Assembly: GCA_032388755.1 (NCBI GenBank)
Contig: CP135593.1
Span: forward strand, 434,001-498,000
Direction: 5' to 3'
From: Neisseria sp. DTU_2020_1000833_1_SI_GRL_NUU_006
GTDB lineage: Bacteria; Pseudomonadota; Gammaproteobacteria; Burkholderiales; Neisseriaceae
Length of the DNA: 64,000 nt
Shown here: piece by piece, positions 27,337-36,770 of the stretch
Numbering within the stretch: position 1 is the first letter of the stretch
Layout: every line of letters starts with the position of its first letter
Notes under the pieces: generated by a model
Told to the model about the DNA's origin: nothing
The model's database searches: none
What the model saw: the letters and a program-made list of their open reading frames with translations, nothing else
Program-made: the position numbers and the translations under genes

Positions 27337-29610
27337 CTAGTTGATATCGACTTTTTTGCCGTCGATGTCCACTACTTTGGTGCCGACGATCTTGATCGTT
27401 TTGCTGACGATGCTGATTTTGTTTTTATCAATCAAAATCATGGAACTACCGACTTGTATGGTAATTTTCTTGCCTGCGGACAAGGTGATGTTTCGACCTG
27501 CGTTGAGGCCGATGTTCATACCGGCGTTGAGCCCCATCACTAAGCCGACGCTATGCATTTCTGCACCGACGACATTGGTCATCCAGCCTGCACCGACGTT
27601 CAACATATAGCCGGCACCGATGTTGGTCATCTGACCGATGCCGACATTGTTCATGCCGTTTAGACTGACGGTTTCCTGTTTGTTGCCGCCGATACTGCTG
27701 ATTTCGTTGACAACAACGGTCTTGTTGCGGTTGGCACCGACGGTCAGCGCTTGGTTTTTGCCGACAGCAACGTTCTGGTCTTGTCCGACGGTCAACGCTT
27801 GGCTCTGACCTATGCCTACTTTTTCGTTCAAGCCAACAGAACGGCTGCGGTTTTTACCCACGTTGACACTTTGGTCTTTACCTACGCTGGTACTTTGATT
27901 GTCACCAACACTAATGCTTTGGTTTTGGGTAATGCTGGAAGTCTCGTTTTGACCCACCGATTTTGTGCGGTTTTGGGTAATCGAAGCCGTTTCGTTTTTT
28001 TGGACGGTTTTCGCCCGATCGCCTACTACTGTAACGGTTTCGTTGTTACCGATCGTGGTGGTACGGTCGTTGTTAACGTTGCGGGTTTCGTTATTTTTAA
28101 CCAGCGAGGTCAGGTCTTTTTGCGCTTGGAAATTGACCATCTCGGAACCGGCAGTATCGTTGAACATCAGTTCATTGAAGTTGGCCAGTGGCGAATTAAA
28201 ACTTTTACTTTTGATGCCTGACTGCTTAGCCGCAGCAGGAAAGCCCCATGGTGGCGACATTGCGCTGTTGTACAGACGGCCCAGTACAATCGGTCGGTCG
28301 GCATCTCCGTTGATGAAGTCAACCAACACTTCTTCACCGATACGCGGAGTGTTGATAGAACCGTATCCCGCGCCGGCAGAACCTTGCGTTACCCGAACCC
28401 AGTTGGAGCTGTTTTCATCCATTTTGCCGTAGCGGTCCCAATGGAACTGGACTTTAATATCACCATACTCGTTGGTGTAGACCTCTTCTCCGGCAGGGCC
28501 TGTTACCGTCGCCGCTTGTGTGCCCAAAACTTTGGGTTTTGGCGTTTTAAGGGGAGGGCGGTATGGGTAGGATTTGGGTAATACGCGGAATGAAATTCTG
28601 AATTTGCCGATACGGTCGCCGGTAGTATAGCCGGCTTCTTCAAAATCATAATCTGCTTTCAGAATGGTGTATTCGGTATTGGATGACGAGTGCGGGTGCT
28701 TACTCAGGGTAAACGTATAACCCGGAGCCACCGTCAATGCAGTACCCGAACCGGTAATGATCTTGGTTTGGCTTTTCAGATCTTCACTGCGTACCTGACT
28801 GTAATTTTGTGCTTCGGAAACATCGCTAAAGCCGGTATAAAAATCATAATGTTCCATCGGGACAGAACTGAAATCGTGAACCGAATCAGAAGATTTCATC
28901 GGGACTTTAGCGTTTGTATAATTGTATTCTTGGGTCACGAACTGGCTGGATTTCAGGGCATCACGCTCCTCCCAAACATCGATATAGGCGATGTTGGGTG
29001 CGCCGGGTGCAGTATTTTTGGAATGGTAAGGAATATTAGGAGAAGGGATGGCTTCCAGAATACCCACATCATCAGCAATAACCAGCTCGTGCGAGCCGTT
29101 GCTGTGGGTAAAATAATAGTAAATGCCTTCCTGTTCAAATAGGCGGCTCAGGAAGTCAAAACTGTTTTCCTGATATTGGACACAAAAGCCCCTTGTACGA
29201 TAGCTTTTTTGGCATTTTACTTGGAAAGGTAATCCGAACGGGGACAAGACTTCATTGGTAATATCCAGAACAGACTTATCGACAAATACCCTGCTATCGG
29301 TGTTCTGCGTGAGGTACCACATAAACGGACGGGCTGTGCAGGTATAGGCATGATAGTCTTCTTCATCTTCATCTTCGCCGATATAGCCGAAGTCAGTCAC
29401 CAAACCGTTCAAATAGCGCGGACTGCCTGCTTCTGTATCAATTTCCAATGTTATAGGCTGACCGATAATATCTTTGCCTTGTAAATTGGAATCTTTGGAA
29501 ACCAAAGTGATATTAAATTCAAAAAGGTTGGAAACAAATTCCGTTCCAAGCATTTTTTTGAATAAAAGTTGTGATCCCAAAGGTGTATGAGCAATTACTG
29601 TTCTATTCAT
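27337..29610 (-). CDS. vgrG: VgrG spike protein (TssI)
   Basis: 757 aa from the ATG at 29610 (MNRTVIAHTPLGSQLLFKKM), which has AAGGAA upstream; an in-frame TTG at 29676 lacks one. The gp27-like base (FEFNITLVSKDSNLQGKDII, YYYFTHSNGSHELVIADD) is followed by the gp5 OB-fold (YGDIKVQFHWDRYGK, WVRVTQGSAGAGYGS) and a long repeat-rich beta-prism (VGDNQSTSVGKDQSVNVGKN) ending HQ-free with VDIDGKKVDIN. There is no extra C-terminal enzymatic domain. It forms the tip trimer on the Hcp tube and carries Rhs1 through DUF2169 and PAAR-like contacts. Confidence 0.95.
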   Translation of the reverse strand: MNRTVIAHTPLGSQLLFKKMLGTEFVSNLFEFNITLVSKDSNLQGKDIIGQPITLEIDTEAGSPRYLNGLVTDFGYIGEDEDEEDYHAYTCTARPFMWYLTQNTDSRVFVDKSVLDITNEVLSPFGLPFQVKCQKSYRTRGFCVQYQENSFDFLSRLFEQEGIYYYFTHSNGSHELVIADDVGILEAIPSPNIPYHSKNTAPGAPNIAYIDVWEERDALKSSQFVTQEYNYTNAKVPMKSSDSVHDFSSVPMEHYDFYTGFSDVSEAQNYSQVRSEDLKSQTKIITGSGTALTVAPGYTFTLSKHPHSSSNTEYTILKADYDFEEAGYTTGDRIGKFRISFRVLPKSYPYRPPLKTPKPKVLGTQAATVTGPAGEEVYTNEYGDIKVQFHWDRYGKMDENSSNWVRVTQGSAGAGYGSINTPRIGEEVLVDFINGDADRPIVLGRLYNSAMSPPWGFPAAAKQSGIKSKSFNSPLANFNELMFNDTAGSEMVNFQAQKDLTSLVKNNETRNVNNDRTTTIGNNETVTVVGDRAKTVQKNETASITQNRTKSVGQNETSSITQNQSISVGDNQSTSVGKDQSVNVGKNRSRSVGLNEKVGIGQSQALTVGQDQNVAVGKNQALTVGANRNKTVVVNEISSIGGNKQETVSLNGMNNVGIGQMTNIGAGYMLNVGAGWMTNVVGAEMHSVGLVMGLNAGMNIGLNAGRNITLSAGKKITIQVGSSMILIDKNKISIVSKTIKIVGTKVVDIDGKKVDIN

Positions 29611-29752
29611 TTCGGGAAATTCCTTGTTTACATTAAAAACCAATTTCGCTTCAGTGTCAGATTTTCTATTTTTCAATCACACACAGGACTGTGGCAGAAA
29701 CTTGTTGGAATATGTGATTTCAGACGACCTGCTTACATTCGCACTACGACCT

Positions 29753-32700
29753 TCAAACGCACTGAAAATTCCTTAATTTATTTAAATTAAAGGGGTTGAA
29801 GGCTGTAGAAGTAGTAAATTCAAGCACAACGTTTTTGCCTTGGATGTTGTATTCGACAACGGTAGTGTTTCCTGTTTGACGAATGATTTTTCCTTTTTCA
29901 ATCAGACGGAATATTGACCATTGTCCGGTTGAGCTGATACCCGCACTATTGATTTGCGGAGAGGAAACATCGATTTTTGCCAAGGCATTTTCTTCTTTTG
30001 AAGGCCAGGTAAAGGTTGCAGGATTGACTGGACCGTGACTGTATACATAGCTTTTCCCTGCATAAGAAATATTCACACTTTCCAGGCTGGAATCAAGGAG
30101 CAAGACCTTGACTGTAAAGTCAAAAGTAGGGGTTTCAGATCCTTTGTCGAAATATCCTTGTCGGATTGTTGCAATGTCGTTCAGTTTGGAAAAACGGTCT
30201 TTAAATGCGCTGTTTTTGGCCGTTAATGTTTCCAGTTTCTCTGAACGAGCCAATACGGCGGCCTCCCCTGACAAATTGGTAAACTTGCTGTACATGCCGT
30301 TTGGACCAAATATATTGCTGAAGCTTTCCAAGGCAACATTGGTCTCAGAACCTCTATCAAAAGGGTATCCCTGTTGATGTATTTCTTGGCAACTGTTTGT
30401 TACGGTTGCCAACTGTTTTTCCAAGGTGGACATAAGTTTTTCATCGACAATCTTGTCGGTGTTTTTCAAAATAATCTCAGAAAAACTGTCTAACATTGGG
30501 CGGAAGGGCATAGGAAGCCGGTTTACTTCAGCTTTGTATTTCACAAACGGATCATCAGGAGGTAAATCTACGCCTTTTTCAACTGCAACATTAACGGCAA
30601 CCAAATAAACGTACAGATCATTAATGGCTTCAGTAACGCTGTTAATAGCCGGAGGTTGATCGTTTGTGGTTTCAGTTAAGCTATGGAAATCTGCAAAAGC
30701 ATCATCAACGGGAGTGGCCAGTTTTAAAGCAGACAATTCATTTTTTACATTAGCCTCTCCTTCAGCATCTAGGAGCTTTGACAGTCCTGCTCTATTTAAC
30801 CAGTCAGCAATTTTACTGTCTGCTTTATCCGTTATCTTTTTATCAATGGTAAGCGTCGTATTGTCGCTGATACCTTTGATGATATTGACTAAAGGAGAAT
30901 TTTTCTCTGATAGAAGCTTGGCAATCTGAATACTTTCTCGAGATGACTTGGGCGTAACCAATGACAAATCAGACAAATAGTTATTCCATGCCTTGATGTA
31001 ATTGCCGAAATAAAGCTTTTGAGCACCTGAAAGAACAGAAGCTTTGCTTTGGCTTTGTGATGCATAACTACCCAATACCCAGTTGTCTTCATTAAAAAAC
31101 TGTTCTGCCGACTTGACCATAGTAGGCAAGACTTTGGTAATGTAAGCCTCTTTGGTATAAATGAAGTTAATCGGTTCTTTTAAAGCTCCGCCGGTTTTAC
31201 GACGAAACAATAAGTGGCTTTGTACGCCGCCCATGCTTGAAAAAGAAACAGGTGTGATTCCTTCTTTGCCTGAGAGAGCAACTGTGTTGATGGTATCTTC
31301 CAGTACCATAGTGGCAATATCTCTTTGTGCAATTTCCTGCCTGCGGCGTTCTACCATTTCTTCATCATAGGGTACGCTGGGAGTAATGCTTTGTTTGGAA
31401 AGTATTTGGTTTAAAGCTTTCTTAAGAGATTTTTTCTGTTGCTCACTCATACCTGAAGATTCTGCTTTAGACAAATTAGTCATCAGCCAGTTTTGCATAA
31501 AAACGGCATCAAAATGTTCTTTGTCGTACATCATCAGATAAGCTTTTAAAGCATTGTAGCCATTGATTTTATCTGAACCGCTAGTTGTACGCAGAAGTTC
31601 ATCTAATTTGAAGCTGATTAAAGGCATCACGTTGTCTTGAAGGATTCTGCGGTAGGCTGATTCTCCAACGTCTTCCATGTGCCCGCCTTGATAAAGGCCC
31701 ATACGATAGCTGAGGGGAGGGGAAGACAGATCGGGAATCTCTCTACTGCTGGTTGTATCTTTGACATGTTCTGCAAATGTTACTGCTTTAAGCAGGTCAG
31801 GAGCTTCTGTGTATTTCTTCGCCTCTTGCCCCAGTTTGGTTGCTTTATCGCCAACCTGCTCAAGATATGAGCGATTATTCGAATAACTATTCAGCATCAT
31901 GGCTAAGCAGGCAGTAACTATGGTGACAATGGCTCCAATGCCTAACCAATAGAGCATTTGCTTTTTAACAAACCAAGATTTATTTTCTCCCGCCAGGTTT
32001 GCTTCACTAAGGATGACGTCAGAGAACAGTCTGTGCAGGAAAAAGCTTCTCTCGTTATTTTGAGTTTTGGTTCGATCCGAATCCAAGTATTTTTTCGATA
32101 ATTGGAAATCGTTTTGCAAGCCATCCAAGATGGGATTGAAATGTTGTCCCGTTTGGGTACCACTTGAGAAATAAACACCTCTCCAAGAGATAGGTTGCTC
32201 AAATTTTGAAGATTTAGATAACTCTTTAAATAGAGAAAGCACCGCCTGATTAAGACGTTCAAATTCTTCAGGAAAAGCAAAAGCTGCGGCTTTATCTTCA
32301 GAAGACTCCAATTGGTGAATAGTGCCCAACATAGAGGAGCGCAATTTATCCACAACTTCTGATAAAGCGTTGGAAGCAGTGGCAATAGGAGTCTCCATCC
32401 CTTCTGTATCAGAAAGAGAAATACCTAAATATTGGTTTCTTTGTTCTTCCGTCAGATGATCGAAGAATTTGTCAAAACCATGCAGCAAATCCAGTTTGGT
32501 TATCATAAGATAAACAGGGAAATGTATACCTAATTTGGTATGCATTTCGTGGATTCTTTTGCGAAGTTCTGCAGAAATTTCGGTAATATTGGTTTTACCG
32601 CCTAAAAGGTCGTCCACTCCTACGGTAACTACTACACCATTGATAGGTTGTTTGGGACGGTAGCGCTTCAGCAGGGAGACAAATTCTTCCCAGTCGCTGG

Positions 32701-33310
32701 AGTCTTTATTGCTGTGGTTGTCATGTAAAGACAATCTGCCTGCAGTATCAAGAAGTACGATTTCATCTGATAAAAACCAATCGCAATCGCGTGTTCCTGC
32801 CAAGCCGCTTACAGATGTTCCTAAAGTGCTTTCTAGGGGGAAGTTGAGACCAGAGCGTTTTAACGCCGTTGTTTTACCGGAGCCTGCAGCACCTAAAACA
32901 ACATACCACGGCATTTGATAAAGATACTGACCTTCTTCCAATCTCGCCAATAAACTATTTTTAGATTTGGAGAATTTGGCGTTTTTCAGTATCTTATCCA
33001 TTTCAGCAAACTGACGGCTCATTGAGCTGACATCGCTTGCATTTTTCAAGATGGGTTCTTGCGCTGCACGGATTTCCTTCAGTAAGGCAGCGTTTCGGCG
33101 TGACTCACGATATTGGCGAAATATGGCTTTAGCTAACCAAATGCCGATAATGGCTGCACATACGGCAAGGCGAATGGTCTTGTTTGCTAAAGGACGGATT
33201 TCACCTATGGAAATCAGTGGACCGATAAACCATACCAATATAATCAGACCGGCGATACCCAGCATTACCCATAAAGAACGGGAGCCTAGAAAATAAAGAA
33301 TTTTTTTCAT
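29753..33310 (-). CDS. tssM: T6SS inner-membrane protein TssM (IcmF-like)
   Basis: 1185 aa. Two N-terminal membrane helices (about residues 12-32 and 46-63) and a third around 450 (WLGIGAIVTIVTACLAMML). A Walker A motif GAAGSGKTT lies at residues 140-148, then DTAGRLSL and ITKLDLL of the NTPase domain. The long periplasmic part carries the IcmF-related and C-terminal DUF1215-like regions. TssM bridges the inner membrane to TssJ and forms the envelope channel with TssL. It lies directly downstream of tssL in the operon. Confidence 0.95.
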   Translation of the reverse strand: MKKILYFLGSRSLWVMLGIAGLIILVWFIGPLISIGEIRPLANKTIRLAVCAAIIGIWLAKAIFRQYRESRRNAALLKEIRAAQEPILKNASDVSSMSRQFAEMDKILKNAKFSKSKNSLLARLEEGQYLYQMPWYVVLGAAGSGKTTALKRSGLNFPLESTLGTSVSGLAGTRDCDWFLSDEIVLLDTAGRLSLHDNHSNKDSSDWEEFVSLLKRYRPKQPINGVVVTVGVDDLLGGKTNITEISAELRKRIHEMHTKLGIHFPVYLMITKLDLLHGFDKFFDHLTEEQRNQYLGISLSDTEGMETPIATASNALSEVVDKLRSSMLGTIHQLESSEDKAAAFAFPEEFERLNQAVLSLFKELSKSSKFEQPISWRGVYFSSGTQTGQHFNPILDGLQNDFQLSKKYLDSDRTKTQNNERSFFLHRLFSDVILSEANLAGENKSWFVKKQMLYWLGIGAIVTIVTACLAMMLNSYSNNRSYLEQVGDKATKLGQEAKKYTEAPDLLKAVTFAEHVKDTTSSREIPDLSSPPLSYRMGLYQGGHMEDVGESAYRRILQDNVMPLISFKLDELLRTTSGSDKINGYNALKAYLMMYDKEHFDAVFMQNWLMTNLSKAESSGMSEQQKKSLKKALNQILSKQSITPSVPYDEEMVERRRQEIAQRDIATMVLEDTINTVALSGKEGITPVSFSSMGGVQSHLLFRRKTGGALKEPINFIYTKEAYITKVLPTMVKSAEQFFNEDNWVLGSYASQSQSKASVLSGAQKLYFGNYIKAWNNYLSDLSLVTPKSSRESIQIAKLLSEKNSPLVNIIKGISDNTTLTIDKKITDKADSKIADWLNRAGLSKLLDAEGEANVKNELSALKLATPVDDAFADFHSLTETTNDQPPAINSVTEAINDLYVYLVAVNVAVEKGVDLPPDDPFVKYKAEVNRLPMPFRPMLDSFSEIILKNTDKIVDEKLMSTLEKQLATVTNSCQEIHQQGYPFDRGSETNVALESFSNIFGPNGMYSKFTNLSGEAAVLARSEKLETLTAKNSAFKDRFSKLNDIATIRQGYFDKGSETPTFDFTVKVLLLDSSLESVNISYAGKSYVYSHGPVNPATFTWPSKEENALAKIDVSSPQINSAGISSTGQWSIFRLIEKGKIIRQTGNTTVVEYNIQGKNVVLEFTTSTAFNPFNLNKLRNFQCV

Positions 33311-33341
33311 ATTTGTTTTTCCGTATCAATCCAATTTCAGA

Positions 33342-34607
33342 TTATTGATGTGTACTTACATCACTGCTTGGCTGAGTAGTGGAAGTATTGGTTTTTACTT
33401 CTACTGCACTACCCAGTTTGGGGCCGGTTCCAGTTGTGAATAAGGTGATTTCAACCCTTCGGTTTTTGGCTCTATTTTCCAAAGTATCATTTGGGGCAAC
33501 AGGATCGGTCGAGCCACGTCCCTCTGAACGAATACGAGCTCCGCCATTTTTGATGTAATTCAATAAAATTTCTTTTACTGCGTCTGCACGAGCTTGAGAG
33601 AGATGCCAGTTGGATGGGAAGTTCAAGCTCTGAATGGGCTGATTGTCTGTATATCCGGTCACTACGATTTGTCCTTCTACGCTATCCAAAGCTTGGCTGA
33701 CTCTAGCCAAGACAGGGTAATACTGGTCTTGGATTTGCGCTGAACCAGACTCAAAAAGACCATCACCCAAAATAGTAACCGTACTTCTGTCTTGGAAGTC
33801 TTCCACAGAGACTAGTTTTCTAGCAATTTCATTTTCCAATAAAGGCCGTAACCGGACGGTGCCTTGTGTTTCTTGCTGTTTGGCTGTGACAGGAGGAAGT
33901 TTTAGATTGTTGACTTTTGTACTGACAGTATCAAAATCATCGCCTAAAGACCATTGCATAGCAAAGTAGCCTACTCCCGAGACAACAGCTCCTAAAACAC
34001 CTATTACCCATAAAGGAATAGTAAGTCTCTGTTTTCTCTGGATGGTATTTGTAATGATTGGATTGTGTTTGAAAAGAGCAGCGGTTTGATCTGGCCTTTT
34101 GCTGTGGATTAAGGCAAGCAAGTCTCTCTTGATTTTGTCGATTTCAAGTTCGCCACTGTTTAATACTTGATATTTGCCTTTGTAGCCAAATTGCAAACAT
34201 AAGTACATGAACTCTAATAAATCAATATTTTTATCCGGATCCTGCTTTAGATTTTGAATAATCTCAAAAAAACGCTCTCCGCCCCATGTTTCGTCATAGA
34301 AAGATACTAACAGGCTGTTTTTGGACCAAGTTTCATCTGCCCAACCCGCACGAACAGCCAATTCATCTACGAATGTACATAGGCAGTATTTTGCAGCCCG
34401 GATAGCGTCGTACCTTGCTCCTTTTTTTTCAGCATTTTCTTCAAAATTATTGATTAGGATAGAAAATTTATTGATCAAACTGTCGGTAGACAATTGACTG
34501 GTAGTTTGCTGCATCGCATTGACTAAGATAAAAACCGGTTTGGCAGCCTCAATCAAAGGGTTATAAATATTTGCGATGCCGTGTGCAGCATTATTCTGGT
34601 TATCCAT
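33342..34607 (-). CDS. tssL: T6SS membrane protein TssL with OmpA-like domain
   Basis: 421 aa. The N-terminal DotU/TssL cytoplasmic domain (residues about 10-185: YCLCTFVDELAVRAGWADET, then WGGERFF) is followed by one membrane helix around residue 200 (IPLWVIGVLGAVVSGVGYF) and a C-terminal OmpA-like peptidoglycan-binding domain (TGYTDNQPI, WHLSQARADAV, NRRVEITLF). The extended TssL form lets the complex anchor to the wall without TagL or TagP, and neither is present here. Confidence 0.95.
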   Translation of the reverse strand: MDNQNNAAHGIANIYNPLIEAAKPVFILVNAMQQTTSQLSTDSLINKFSILINNFEENAEKKGARYDAIRAAKYCLCTFVDELAVRAGWADETWSKNSLLVSFYDETWGGERFFEIIQNLKQDPDKNIDLLEFMYLCLQFGYKGKYQVLNSGELEIDKIKRDLLALIHSKRPDQTAALFKHNPIITNTIQRKQRLTIPLWVIGVLGAVVSGVGYFAMQWSLGDDFDTVSTKVNNLKLPPVTAKQQETQGTVRLRPLLENEIARKLVSVEDFQDRSTVTILGDGLFESGSAQIQDQYYPVLARVSQALDSVEGQIVVTGYTDNQPIQSLNFPSNWHLSQARADAVKEILLNYIKNGGARIRSEGRGSTDPVAPNDTLENRAKNRRVEITLFTTGTGPKLGSAVEVKTNTSTTQPSSDVSTHQ

Positions 34608-34631
34608 AATGAAATTCCAAATTAAACCAAA

Positions 34632-35975
34632 TTAACTTAAAGACTTAATTGCCCAAAATTCAACATCTAAATTCGGAAAATTACCGGCTAAATGAAAGGC
34701 TATGCCTGATGAAGTATCAAACATGTCCCACAGCTCGTGCTTTTTGTCTAATTCAAAATAGACATAACCGCTGTGGTATGGCAATTCTCTTGGTGCAACA
34801 GATAAAGCGTGCACCCTAATTCCAGGCAGGTGGTAAGCAACCAATTCTTTTACTTTTTCCACGGTACCTATTTTTACTACGCTAGGAATTTTTTGGCGCA
34901 ATGCTTCGTTCGGCATATCGGCTTTAATCGCAAGAACAAATGAAGCTTTGTCCAGTAAACTTTGGTCTGGTGTTTGAGCAACGCGAGTCGCTTCATCACG
35001 CATATCAAGCGGAATCCTAATCGCTCGTTGTTCAAGTACGATAGATAATGATTTACGTAAATTGAAAAATAATTTACCGAAACATGAGGTTAGGTCATTA
35101 TGCTCATATACTGGGATATTACCTACTTTGCGAGAAGGTAGGAAGGTCATTAAATCAGCACATAGTTTGGATAAATTAATAAATAATTGTTCAGGGTGTG
35201 TTTGTCGTGCGCCTTCATTTTCGTGATGCAAATATGCCAAATATCGATTAATAGTTTGAAGCATCATGAAGTCCATAACTTCAACAGAGCCGCCGGTGTT
35301 AGGATCATTCACAGCATTAGCCAAGCTATTGCTTTTTTGCATCAATAAACCATATATCTCTGAAATATAAGCCTTTAAATGCTGTTGCTTTTGACTTCCG
35401 AGACAAGGCGGGATATATGATTCGTCCAGAATGATTTCAAAGTCCGCAGAGCTGGAACGGATAAGCGCAATGGGCAGGGCAGTTTGTCCGCTGGTTAAGT
35501 CGTTTTCTAAAACCAACATCGGATTAAGATCTGCCAGTGTTACTTGACGACCATCTAATTCAGTATTTGTAGTGTCTGCTAGAGTTTTATTAAAGGCTTT
35601 GTAGCGACATGAGTCTGAAGAATCCTGATTGGGAAAATAAATCTCATTATTTACAGAAGAAGGCAGAGTAACAGCTAGGCAGATTTTGGTGTCTTTAATA
35701 TTTGCAGGAACTTTCAGACTCAAATTTTCGAGTTGTTTTTGAGAGAACAAAAATACAGAACCATCAGGGAAAACACCTTCTGCTTCATTAATACCGATTA
35801 CCCCTCGTTTGAGGCCGTCTGAATTTAACACCAGCGAAGAGAATCCCCAAAAATGCCCCTCTTGAGAAACGGCTAATTGACGTAGGCCGGATTCAAGATA
35901 ACGTTCAAATTGCTGGAAATGCTGTGGGGTAATAAAGATACCCTCTGACCAGACTACTTTTGCTTCTATTGCCAT
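34632..35975 (-). CDS. tssK: T6SS baseplate protein TssK
   Basis: 447 aa, full length. Opens MAIEAKVVWSEGIFITPQHF, the signature start of TssK, and follows the family throughout (YLAYLHHENEGARQTHPEQL, YVYFELDKKHELWDMF). TssK trimers link the baseplate to the TssL/TssM membrane complex and hold the phage-receptor-like shoulder domain. It is downstream of tssJ and upstream of tssL with short gaps. Confidence 0.95.
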   Translation of the reverse strand: MAIEAKVVWSEGIFITPQHFQQFERYLESGLRQLAVSQEGHFWGFSSLVLNSDGLKRGVIGINEAEGVFPDGSVFLFSQKQLENLSLKVPANIKDTKICLAVTLPSSVNNEIYFPNQDSSDSCRYKAFNKTLADTTNTELDGRQVTLADLNPMLVLENDLTSGQTALPIALIRSSSADFEIILDESYIPPCLGSQKQQHLKAYISEIYGLLMQKSNSLANAVNDPNTGGSVEVMDFMMLQTINRYLAYLHHENEGARQTHPEQLFINLSKLCADLMTFLPSRKVGNIPVYEHNDLTSCFGKLFFNLRKSLSIVLEQRAIRIPLDMRDEATRVAQTPDQSLLDKASFVLAIKADMPNEALRQKIPSVVKIGTVEKVKELVAYHLPGIRVHALSVAPRELPYHSGYVYFELDKKHELWDMFDTSSGIAFHLAGNFPNLDVEFWAIKSLS

Positions 35976-36000
35976 TCCTTCATCCTTAATCTTTTAGTTA

Positions 36001-36627
36001 TTATTTTTCTTCACGGAAAACGCCTTTACTAAGGTCGCTGCCGTATTTGCGCGCTTTTCCGTTTTCTTTAATTTTTTTATCGTCAGGGTGCCGCTCTTTA
36101 TATTCCTTTAACATGTCCTTCATTTCTGGCTTTGATAATTGAGTTAATTTATTTTTGCCGACATTTACATAGAAATAATGTTTACCAAATTGATACCATC
36201 GTTTCTTCTGCTTCAATAATACCAATTGCCATTGACTGTTATCCAAATCTCGATAACTCGCGACTACTCCTAAATATTTCAGGTGGGAATCCATTTTAAT
36301 CGGCAATATGGTAACCGTATCAGGATGCAGCATGAATTGGTTTTGCTGGATTAACTTCTCACCTAAATTTTCTTTGGCATTGTTGGTAAGTTCAAAATAG
36401 TTTGATTTTTTGAACTCTCCATCAGAAGACAATTGATATAAATCCAATCTGATGGGAGAAGGTTGACCAACTATATTTGGATTTGCATCAGGAGAAACTA
36501 TGATTTGTACATCAATTTTTTCCCCACTCTCATCAGATTCTTTAGGGGGTTTATGGTCGGAAGCACATGAGCTTACCATTAAGGATATCATTAAGAATGA
36601 TATATATTTTATTAGTTGTTTATGCAT
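36001..36627 (-). CDS. tssJ: T6SS outer-membrane lipoprotein TssJ
   Basis: 208 aa from the ATG at 36627; an upstream in-frame start at 36651 would delay the signal peptide. The signal (MHKQLIKYISFLMISLMVSS) ends in a lipobox with Cys at position 21. The transthyretin-like core includes SPIRLDLYQLSSDGEFKKSN and the family's VTILPIKMDSHLKYLGVVAS. TssJ sits in the outer membrane and binds the TssM tip. The C-terminus is unusually charged (KERHPDDKKIKENGKARKYG). Confidence 0.9.
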   Translation of the reverse strand: MHKQLIKYISFLMISLMVSSCASDHKPPKESDESGEKIDVQIIVSPDANPNIVGQPSPIRLDLYQLSSDGEFKKSNYFELTNNAKENLGEKLIQQNQFMLHPDTVTILPIKMDSHLKYLGVVASYRDLDNSQWQLVLLKQKKRWYQFGKHYFYVNVGKNKLTQLSKPEMKDMLKEYKERHPDDKKIKENGKARKYGSDLSKGVFREEK

Positions 36628-36770
36628 TTTAATTGCCTTCAAGTCCATCAATATAGATTACGTCTGACAACAAATATTTCAATCAGTCATACAATATATA
36701 ACTACTAGGGAAATAAATAGGTTCGTTATAATTAATTTGAAAGACTAAATTTTTTTAATATTTTCTAAAA